Assembly (NCBI GenBank): GCA_017449495.1
Contig: JAFTFO010000043.1
Coordinates: 1 to 64,000, forward strand
Reading direction: 5' to 3'
DNA length: 64,000 nt
Source of the DNA: Prevotella sp.
GTDB lineage: Bacteria; Bacteroidota; Bacteroidia; Bacteroidales; Bacteroidaceae
In this document: positions 57,250 through 64,000 of the stretch, in pieces
How the letters are laid out: each line of letters opens with the position of its first letter
Numbering within the stretch: the stretch's first letter is position 1
Notes under the pieces: generated by a model
What the model was told of the DNA's origin: nothing
What the model saw: only the letters and a program-made list of their open reading frames with translations
The model's database searches: none
Made by a program: the position numbers and the translations under genes

Positions 57250-59244
57250 TTATTTCAGATAGCCGATACAGTTGGCGGTGAACTTCTCCAACTGGTTCTG
57301 ATACTGGTTCGTTCCGCCGATGTTCCACTCGTAGGCGGCAAGGCCGACAGCGAGGATACGGCCAGCGAAAGTGCTGGTAGGCTCGAAGTCGATGATACCG
57401 GCGCAGCAGTAGTCGACGACGTGGTTCCAGGTGCCGAGGACGTGCGAGTTGGTGGTGTCTTCCCACATCTTCACCACGTTAGGCTCTGCGGCCAGACCGT
57501 AGGCGTTGAGGTCCCACATACAGTTGTGGTCACCCTTCACACCAGCTCCCTCGAAGCAGTAGATGCTACGCTCGTAGAGTCCGCTGACGAAGTCCATGCC
57601 CCAGTAGATGTCGTGGCCGGAGTGGTCGTAGATCTGTCCCTCGGTGTTGCCGATGATGGGCTGCGAGCCCCAGACGTCGCCATTGTCTCCGCCTTCGCCA
57701 TTGCCGAAGATGCCGGGTGCATAGGCTTCTGCGATACGGCCGACGGCGACGGTGAGTTGGGTGGCGTGGTTGGTGAGCAGCAGGTTACCACCGTCGGCCG
57801 TGAAAGCCTTCAGGGCATTGATGGTCTCTGCCGAGGCAAGGTCGCCGGGCAGGTTCTGCCAGCCGTGCTCCACGCCGATGCGGTCGCACATCACCCAGCA
57901 CATCGGGTTCTGCTCGATGTCGAGTTGGTCGATGGTGGCAGGCGTCAGGAGCACACCCTTACCCTGATTGACATAGTTCTGCTGGAACCAGGCCACGGCA
58001 TCCTTCTCGTCGGCACTCTGGGTGTAGTCGTTGGGTACGAGCATGGCCACTTTCTGGTCGGCAGGTGCAGCGACGTAGGAGAGACAGTTGCTGGTGAACT
58101 TCTCCAGTTGGTCCTGATAGGGGTTGGCGACGCCGATGTTCCACTCGTAGGCAGCCAGACCGACGGCGAGGATGCGACCAGCGAAGGTGCTGGTGGGGGC
58201 GAAGTCGATGATACCGGCACAGCAGTAGTCAACCACGTGGTTCCAAGTACCGAGTACGGTCGAGTTGGTCATGTCCTCCCAAGCCTTCACCACATTAGGC
58301 TCCGGAGCGAGGCCGTAGGCGTTGAGGTCCCACATACAGTTGTGGTCGCCCTTCACACCGGCTCCCTCGAAGCAGTAGATCGAACGCTCATAAAGTCCGC
58401 TGGTGAAAGTCATGCCGCGATAGATGTCATGGCCTGAGTGATCGTAGATCTGTCCCTCGGCGTTACCGATGATGGGCTGTGAGCCCCAGACATCGCCATT
58501 CTCTCCACCTTCGCCATTGCCGAAGATGCCGGGTGCGTAGGCGTCAGCGATACGGCCGACAGCAACCGTCAACTGAGTGGCGTGGTTGGTCAGGAAGAGG
58601 TTACCACCGTCAGCGGTGAACGACTTCAGAGCGTTGATGGTCTCTGCGGAGGCAAGGCCGCCAGGAAGATTCTGCCAGCCGTGCTCTACACCAATGCGGT
58701 CGCACATCACCCAGCAGGCGGTCTGCTTCTCAATGTCGAGATTGTCAATCGTGTTCGGGGTAACGAGCACACCCTTGCCAGTGTTGACATAGTTCTTCTG
58801 GAACCAGGCCACGGCATCCTTCTCGTCGGCACTCTGCTCGTAGTCGTTGGGCACGAGCATGGCCAACTGAGAGCCGCCTTTCTGCACCTCGTAGAAGATG
58901 TTGAAGCGCACGGTCTGACCTTCTGAAACACGGCCGTCGCTGTAGCGGGCCTTCACGGTATAGGCTACGTCGACATTCGTCGGTGCCTTCTTGATGAGAT
59001 AACTGCTGATAACCTCGTCGATATTAGTCACATCGTCGTTGTCTTTAATAATCTGGACACCTGTCTGACCTTGCATGGAGGGATTGGTCCAAGTGAGGTT
59101 AACCTGACGGCTGCCGTCGGCGTATTCGGCCACGAGATTGGTCACGGCTTCGCTGTACTTGGCGGCTTCGTACTCTACATCGGAGCAGGAAGTAAAGCCA
59201 CAGATTGCACAGATTACACAGATGAATTTATTGATAGTCTTCAT
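57250..59244 (-). CDS. Surface lipoprotein with duplicated DUF4960-like domain (unit 2)
   Basis: 664 residues from ATG 59244 (MKTINKFICVICAICGFTSC, lipidated Cys20). A short FN3-like domain (VNLTWTNPSMQGQTGVQIIKDN) is followed by two nearly identical domains of about 270 residues, each starting AMLVPNDY-x-QSADEKDAVAWF and containing CWVMCDRIGVEHGWQNLPG, FTADGGNL-LTNHATQLTVAVGRI and YCFEGAGVKGDHNCMWDLNAYGLA. The DNA is repeated with an 816-bp offset; a 36-bp block at 57985-58020 is identical to 58801-58836. The domain is a distant version of that in the unit 1 lipoprotein. Likely a SusE-type fructan-binding protein with two sites; recent duplication. Confidence 0.78.
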   Translation of the reverse strand: MKTINKFICVICAICGFTSCSDVEYEAAKYSEAVTNLVAEYADGSRQVNLTWTNPSMQGQTGVQIIKDNDDVTNIDEVISSYLIKKAPTNVDVAYTVKARYSDGRVSEGQTVRFNIFYEVQKGGSQLAMLVPNDYEQSADEKDAVAWFQKNYVNTGKGVLVTPNTIDNLDIEKQTACWVMCDRIGVEHGWQNLPGGLASAETINALKSFTADGGNLFLTNHATQLTVAVGRIADAYAPGIFGNGEGGENGDVWGSQPIIGNAEGQIYDHSGHDIYRGMTFTSGLYERSIYCFEGAGVKGDHNCMWDLNAYGLAPEPNVVKAWEDMTNSTVLGTWNHVVDYCCAGIIDFAPTSTFAGRILAVGLAAYEWNIGVANPYQDQLEKFTSNCLSYVAAPADQKVAMLVPNDYTQSADEKDAVAWFQQNYVNQGKGVLLTPATIDQLDIEQNPMCWVMCDRIGVEHGWQNLPGDLASAETINALKAFTADGGNLLLTNHATQLTVAVGRIAEAYAPGIFGNGEGGDNGDVWGSQPIIGNTEGQIYDHSGHDIYWGMDFVSGLYERSIYCFEGAGVKGDHNCMWDLNAYGLAAEPNVVKMWEDTTNSHVLGTWNHVVDYCCAGIIDFEPTSTFAGRILAVGLAAYEWNIGGTNQYQNQLEKFTANCIGYLK

Positions 59245-59278
59245 AATTTTCATTCTTTCATTATTCATTCTTTCATTT
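59245..59278. repeat. GAATGAAA tandem repeat before the unit 2 lipoprotein
   Basis: On the minus strand GAAAGAATGAATAAT and GAAAGAATGAA units fill the 34-bp spacer to susD-2. Confidence 0.65.
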
Positions 59279-60961
59279 TTACTTGTAGAGTCCATTAGAG
59301 TTCTCAATCTGTGAGATGGGTATCGGCAGGTAGAGTTCATCTTCGGTCACACTGGCTCCGGCGTAGTAGGGACGGAGGCTGGATTCCTCCTGCATATACT
59401 TGTTGATGGTCTCGACGGCAGTACCCCAGCGGAGCAGGTCGAACCAGCGCTGACCTTCCATTGCGAGTTCCAGGCGGCGCTCCATGCGCACGGCCATGCG
59501 GGCACGGTTCTTGGTCCAGGCGAGATTGCCGTCCCAGTCGGAGGGATAGGCGGCTACATAGTAGTCTGCCTTTGAGGGATCGAGGTCGACGGGTGTGTAA
59601 CTGCCGTTGACACTGCGGGCGGCCTTCTCACGAATTTGATTTACGAGGTCGCGGGCTTCAACGAGGCGCAGGTCTTCGGCGGCATTGCTGCCTGTAGCCT
59701 GCTCTACGAGGGCCTCGGCCTTCAGCAACAGGATGTCGGCATAGCGGATGAGCATGAAGTTCAGACCCGAGGCGCCCCAGGGGAATCCTTGTACCATGTC
59801 GGGACTGGAGGGGTCGATGAGGCCTTTCTTGCCTGAGTATTCACCGTAGGTGTTGTAGTCGCGGCACCAGCCCTGGGTGTAGAGGTGTCCACGGAAGGGG
59901 AAGCCGATGCGGCCAACGGTGAGGTCGAGGCGCGGATCGATAGTGCCGGAGTAGTCGCTGGTAAGGCGGACGCTGTTGAAGGTGCCGTCGAGGTAGGGCA
60001 GACCATTGGCGTCGGTGCGGAAGGCATTGACCAGATTCTGGGAGGCGAGGAAGAAGTCGTCGCCTGAGCCAAAGACATTGCCCTCGGAGCGGGTGGTGTT
60101 CAGCAGATTGCAGAAGTTGATGTGGATGTTGTCGTTGGCTGTCGAGAACTGGATAGCCATGATACTCTCCTTCTTGTTGTTGAACTCGAGTTTCGACATG
60201 TCGGCAAAGTTGTCGTAAAGCTGATACTTGCCACTCTTGATGACGACATCGGCCCATCGCTCTACCTCGGCCCACGAACTGGTCTGGGCATTGACCTTGG
60301 CCAGCAGGGCGGCAGCGACATATTTGGTGAAGCGACCAGGCTGATCCTGCGTCTCATGCATGGCGTTGTAGGCTTCCTCAAGGTCGGCCTTGATGGCACT
60401 GTAGATCTCGTCACGCGAGAGATTGCCGTTGGGCACAGTCTTCGGATCATCGTTCTCAGTGAAATAGGGTATGCTCTTGAAGATGCGGTTCAGGTCGAAG
60501 TAGTACCAGGCACGGAGGGTCTTCAACTCACCGATCAGGGCTTCCTTGTCGCCGACGCTGCCGGCATCGTTGATGGCCTGCATGGCCTTGTGGACACGGG
60601 CGATACCGAGATAGTTGTTTTCCCACTTGTTCAGACAGGTGGCATTGTCGCTGGAGATGTTGGATATCTCCAACTGGTGGATATTGGCCTCCATGGAGAC
60701 TCCCTCGCCGCCTTTATAGGCATCGTCGGAGCGGACATCGAAGACCCAGTTGGTGATGGGGCCGGCAAAGGCGGCGTTGTTGTCGTCGAAGAAGTGGGCT
60801 TCCAGTCCCTGATAGGCTGACGACATCAGACCCTCGATCGACTCGTCGGTCAATTGGTCGGCGGTGAACTCTCCCTGTGGGGCCAGTTCGAGCTGGTCAC
60901 TGCAAGCAGTGAAGCCACAGATTACACAGATCGCACAGATGAATTTATTGATTGTCTTCAT
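59279..60961 (-). CDS. SusD/RagB-type outer-membrane glycan-binding lipoprotein (unit 2)
   Basis: 560 residues. Signal peptide MKTINKFICAICVICGFTAC (lipidated Cys20) has the same DNA as that of the adjacent lipoprotein. The SusD body shows FTADQLTDESIEGLMSSAYQGLEAHFF, helical repeats (ARVHKAMQAINDAG, ELKTLRAWYYFDLNRIF) and the C-terminal RMAVRMERRLELAMEGQRWFDLLRWG. It pairs with the SusC-type protein encoded 64 bp upstream. Low identity to the unit 1 SusD suggests that the two units capture different fructans, for example inulin and levan. Confidence 0.94.
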   Translation of the reverse strand: MKTINKFICAICVICGFTACSDQLELAPQGEFTADQLTDESIEGLMSSAYQGLEAHFFDDNNAAFAGPITNWVFDVRSDDAYKGGEGVSMEANIHQLEISNISSDNATCLNKWENNYLGIARVHKAMQAINDAGSVGDKEALIGELKTLRAWYYFDLNRIFKSIPYFTENDDPKTVPNGNLSRDEIYSAIKADLEEAYNAMHETQDQPGRFTKYVAAALLAKVNAQTSSWAEVERWADVVIKSGKYQLYDNFADMSKLEFNNKKESIMAIQFSTANDNIHINFCNLLNTTRSEGNVFGSGDDFFLASQNLVNAFRTDANGLPYLDGTFNSVRLTSDYSGTIDPRLDLTVGRIGFPFRGHLYTQGWCRDYNTYGEYSGKKGLIDPSSPDMVQGFPWGASGLNFMLIRYADILLLKAEALVEQATGSNAAEDLRLVEARDLVNQIREKAARSVNGSYTPVDLDPSKADYYVAAYPSDWDGNLAWTKNRARMAVRMERRLELAMEGQRWFDLLRWGTAVETINKYMQEESSLRPYYAGASVTEDELYLPIPISQIENSNGLYK

Positions 60962-61020
60962 AATTTTTTACTTTTTTACCTTTTTACTTTTTTACCTTTT
61001 CACTTTTTCACCTTTTCACT
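60962..61020. repeat. AAAAAGGT/AAAAAGT tandem repeat between susC-2 and susD-2
   Basis: On the minus strand at least six units of GTGAAAAG, GTAAAAA and GGTAAAAA type follow one another up to the susD-2 start. Close kin of the repeat at 30633-30673. Confidence 0.75.
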
Positions 61021-61025
61021 CTCTT

Positions 61026-64000
61026 TTAAAACGTCAGGTTCAGACCGAGGGTGAATGTGCGGGCGCGGGGATAGAGACCGCTATCGACACGGGCTCCATA
61101 GCCGCCGAGGATCACTTCGGGATCAAGACCCTTGTAACTGGTAATGGTAAAGATGTTCTCCACCTGACCGAATACGCTGATGTTAGAGGCGTAGATCTTG
61201 GTGGCTATGTGCTTCGGCAACTGGTAGGCCAGCTTGAGGTATTTCAGTTTCAGGTACGAGCCATCCTCCACGAAGTAGTTCGACATGCGGGTCTCGTTGT
61301 TGTTGTCTACCATCGTCAGGGCGGGAATCGAGGCGCCTGTGTTGTCGGGGGTCCAGGCATCGAGGATGTCGACGCCGTGATTGGTCGACGAGCCGCCGCC
61401 GTAGTGCATGAACTCCAGCTGGCGACGGGTGGTGTTGTAGATGTCGAAACCGAACTCGCCAGAGAAGAAGGCCGACAGCGTGAAGTCTTTATAGTTGAGG
61501 TCGAGGTTCAGACCCATGGCGAAGTCGGGGTTCGGGTCGCCAATGATGCAGCGGTCGGCATCGTCGACCACACCGTTACCGTCGATGTCGCGGAAGATGA
61601 GTCGGCCTACGCCCTTGCCCTGCTGGATGGCGTGATTGGAAACCTGATCCTCGTCCTGGAAGATGCCGTCGCAGACGTAACCGTAGTAGACACCCATCGG
61701 CTGACCGACCATGAGGCGGTAGTCGCCGCCCTGAGAGGTGACCACGTCGTTGAACTTCACCAGTTCGTTCTTATACTGTGAGAGATTCAGGGTGGCGTTC
61801 CATGAGAAGTCGCCATACTCGGGTGAGCGGTAGGTGGCGGTCAGCTCCCAACCGTTGTTCTTCATCTCACCGGTGTTCATCCACATGGCTGCTCCTTCGC
61901 CCTCCACGGAGAGTGTCGGAGGAATGGTGAGCATGTCCTTGGTATTCTTCCAGAAATAGTCGAACGAGAGGCTCAGGGCTCCGCTGAACAGGTTGGCATC
62001 GATACCGAAGTTGGTCTGGGTGGTGGTCTCCCATTTCAGGTCGCGGTTACCGCTGGAGGCGGCCACGATGCCGGGTACTACCGAGTTGTTGGTGCCGTTC
62101 AGGTCGTACGATCCGTGCCGCAGGTTGTAGGCGTAACGGGTGTAGTAGGCATAGTTGTCGCTGATGGCTGAGTTACCATTCTGACCCCAGGCCAGACGGA
62201 GTTTCAGGTTGTCGATAACCTTAGTGCGCGGGAAGAACTTTTCTTCGGAGATACGCCAGGCGGCAGAGAAGGCGGGGAAGACTCCCGAGTTGTTATCCTT
62301 GTGCAGGCGGGATGTCTGGTCTCGGCGCAGAGTGGCACTGATCAGATAGCGGTCGGCATAGTTGTAGTCGAGCTTGCCGAAGAGAGAGAACAGCGCCCAC
62401 TCGGCTTTGCCGCCACCGACGGTCTGTTCGCCGCCACCGGCACCGATCTGCATGTAGTCTACATCTTCGAAAGCGTAGTCGCGATTGGCACCGCTCAAGT
62501 CTTCAGAGCGATATTTGATGAACTCTGATCCGAGCAGAGCAGTCAGGTGGTGAACACCGGCGAAGGTTTTCATATAGTTGGCTGTGTTGGTCCAGGTGTA
62601 GGTGTCGCCCTGTCCGTAGGCACGGCTCACGCTGTTCATGTCGGAGGGCTGGATGCGACGACCCAGGTTCTTGTTGAAGTACTGGGTATGCTCGATACCG
62701 AGGTTCGACTTCAGCGTCAGGCCCTCGATGGGCTTGATGTCGATATAGGCATTGCCAAAGATGCGCCACGACTCATTCGAGTTGTCACGGCCATTGTACA
62801 GTTCGTGGACTGGGTTGGAGATGTCGGAACCGCTAAGTACCATCGGATTGGTAAACACGCCGTCGCTGTCGGTGACGGGGATGGCAGGATGCTGACGCAT
62901 GGCAGTATAGGGGATGCCTCGGTCGTCGCCAGTGCCATAGCCGCGATCGGTCCACTGGGCAATCATCAGGTTCTCACCCACGCTGAACACCTTACTTATA
63001 TTATAGGTGGAGTTCAGACGGGCGGTATAGCGACGATAGAACGTGTTGTTCATCAGACCGTTCTGGTTGATATAGTTGCCAGAGAGCAGGAACGAGCCTT
63101 TCTCACCGCTTTGGGAAACGCTGGCCGAGAGGTTGTTGGTCCAAGCAGAGGAGAAGACCTCATCCTGCCAGTTGGTATCTGCAGCGTGTACTTTCCCGTC
63201 GGCATCAAGATACTCTCTCAGCTGCGGTGTGGTGCCACTGCCGTAGAAGGGGTGCGAGGGGTTCAGACCGGCATTGGTGTTGGCGGTCCAGTAGGCTAAT
63301 CCCCACTGCTCGGCATTCAGCACGTCGTACTGCTTGGCTATCGTGTTCAGCGAAGCGGTGTAGTTCACGTTCACCGTCACCTTGTCGCCCTTACCTTTCT
63401 TGGTGGTGATGATGATGACGCCATTGGCAGCACGGCTACCGTAGATGGAGGCTGATGAGGCATCTTTCAATACCTGAATACTCTCAATATCAGCGGCGTT
63501 GAGTGAGTTGAGATTCTCCGTAGTAGCCACACCGTCGATAACGTAGAGGGGAGAGGCGCCGTTCACCGTACTCATACCACGTACGCGGATCGAAGCACCG
63601 CCACCGCCGGGGGCTGCATCAGTCACGATGTTCACGCCAGGTAGTTTGCCTTGCATGGAGTTCAGCATGTTGGGGTCGCTCTCACTCTTGGCACCCTTCA
63701 TGTCCATCACGGCGACAGCACCAGTCAGGTCGGCCTTACGCTGTGTTTGGTAACCTGTTACCACCACCTCCTGCAGTTCTCTGGCATTGTCTTTCATCGT
63801 GACTTGCATGCCGTCCTGAGCGGGCAGCTCCTGTGTCTCAAAGCCGATGTAGGAGAACACAAGCGTGGCCCCTGCTTCGACCTTCAATTTGAAATTTCCG
63901 TCAAAGTCGGTGACTGTACCGTTTGACGTTCCCTTTTCCATGACCGTTGCTCCGATGACCGTCTCACCAGTAGCATCAACCACGGTACCTGTAATCTCTG
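61026..64000 (-). CDS. SusC/RagA TonB-dependent transporter (unit 2), 5' end outside window
   Basis: About 991 codons are present; the frame is open through the window edge (EITGTVVDATGETVIGATVMEKG), so the signal peptide and promoter are missing. Seen in order: carboxypeptidase-like domain, plug (EVVVTGYQTQRKADLTGAVAVMDMKG ... YVIDGVATTENLNSLNAADIESIQVLKDASSASIYGSRAANGVIIITTKKGKG) and barrel ending FTLGLNLTF. It would import a fructan oligosaccharide class with SusD-2. The N-terminal 120 residues are strikingly similar to the unit 1 transporter, while the barrels differ more. Confidence 0.94.
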   Translation of the reverse strand, partial: EITGTVVDATGETVIGATVMEKGTSNGTVTDFDGNFKLKVEAGATLVFSYIGFETQELPAQDGMQVTMKDNARELQEVVVTGYQTQRKADLTGAVAVMDMKGAKSESDPNMLNSMQGKLPGVNIVTDAAPGGGGASIRVRGMSTVNGASPLYVIDGVATTENLNSLNAADIESIQVLKDASSASIYGSRAANGVIIITTKKGKGDKVTVNVNYTASLNTIAKQYDVLNAEQWGLAYWTANTNAGLNPSHPFYGSGTTPQLREYLDADGKVHAADTNWQDEVFSSAWTNNLSASVSQSGEKGSFLLSGNYINQNGLMNNTFYRRYTARLNSTYNISKVFSVGENLMIAQWTDRGYGTGDDRGIPYTAMRQHPAIPVTDSDGVFTNPMVLSGSDISNPVHELYNGRDNSNESWRIFGNAYIDIKPIEGLTLKSNLGIEHTQYFNKNLGRRIQPSDMNSVSRAYGQGDTYTWTNTANYMKTFAGVHHLTALLGSEFIKYRSEDLSGANRDYAFEDVDYMQIGAGGGEQTVGGGKAEWALFSLFGKLDYNYADRYLISATLRRDQTSRLHKDNNSGVFPAFSAAWRISEEKFFPRTKVIDNLKLRLAWGQNGNSAISDNYAYYTRYAYNLRHGSYDLNGTNNSVVPGIVAASSGNRDLKWETTTQTNFGIDANLFSGALSLSFDYFWKNTKDMLTIPPTLSVEGEGAAMWMNTGEMKNNGWELTATYRSPEYGDFSWNATLNLSQYKNELVKFNDVVTSQGGDYRLMVGQPMGVYYGYVCDGIFQDEDQVSNHAIQQGKGVGRLIFRDIDGNGVVDDADRCIIGDPNPDFAMGLNLDLNYKDFTLSAFFSGEFGFDIYNTTRRQLEFMHYGGGSSTNHGVDILDAWTPDNTGASIPALTMVDNNNETRMSNYFVEDGSYLKLKYLKLAYQLPKHIATKIYASNISVFGQVENIFTITSYKGLDPEVILGGYGARVDSGLYPRARTFTLGLNLTF

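Noticed and set aside
57421-58437. 338-codon plus-strand frame opposite the duplicated lipoprotein
   Set aside because: Shadow frame whose internal repeat merely mirrors the duplication on the other strand.
60864-61781. 305-codon plus-strand frame across the susC-2/susD-2 junction
   Set aside because: It crosses two convincing genes on the other strand and a low-complexity spacer; no family is recognisable.
1-64000. CRISPR array
   Set aside because: All repeats found are either short tandem units without spacers or coding repeats; no regular repeat-spacer pattern and no cas gene is present.

Overview
The window looks like the chromosome of a gut or rumen Bacteroidota of the Prevotella/Segatella type. 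Reasons seen in the sequence: many promoters carry the Bacteroidota -7 box TAnnTTTG, several with TTTG 20-21 nt upstream; there are two SusC/SusD pairs, an S46 dipeptidyl-peptidase and many Cys-lipoproteins; and start codons are preceded by A-rich leaders rather than strong Shine-Dalgarno sites. The species assignment is inference.

Layout. 1-5.8 kb: the tail of an IS4-family transposase, a tRNA-Val(GAC) with an odd T-loop, a secreted esterase-like hydrolase, a palindrome-rich spacer, a small lipoprotein, a small outer-membrane barrel, a secreted sialate O-acetylesterase-like enzyme and a NUDIX hydrolase. 5.8-14.5 kb: housekeeping genes topA, aroK, speA and argB, an ECF sigma factor with a putative membrane partner, a CPBP protease, ribF and a CAT-anticodon tRNA. 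14.5-29.3 kb: six large lipoproteins sharing a C-terminal LruC/DUF4842-type domain (D-F-N-D-V-V-F motif), with different N-terminal and middle modules. A deleted ATPase gene with an intact-looking promoter and operator lies between the fourth and fifth. 29.4-39.3 kb: a long co-directional run (gate-domain transporter, flippase, S46 peptidase, GH2 enzyme, DEAD-box helicase, LOG protein). 39.4-64 kb: a minus-strand fructan utilisation locus.

How the fructan locus works (inferred from gene content; it resembles the Bacteroides levan locus). Two outer-membrane import units, each SusC + SusD + DUF4960-like surface lipoprotein + GH32 enzyme, would bind, cut and import fructans. An MFS permease takes up released sugar, and two PfkB kinases, at least one a likely fructokinase, phosphorylate it. 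Control appears to lie with a membrane-spanning protein that joins a periplasmic sugar-binding domain directly to an AraC DNA-binding domain, without a histidine kinase. Four promoters in the locus carry one or two copies of a box at fixed distance upstream of the -7 element; the three best have two boxes 21 bp apart, as expected for an AraC-type activator. One of these promoters drives no obvious gene but a roughly 155-nt stretch ending in a terminator just before the regulator gene, a candidate small RNA or attenuated leader.

Other recurring themes are short tandem repeats that differ from spacer to spacer just before start codons, near-leaderless transcripts for ribF and the gate-domain transporter, and a 29-bp repeat shared by two palindrome-bearing spacers 19 kb apart.
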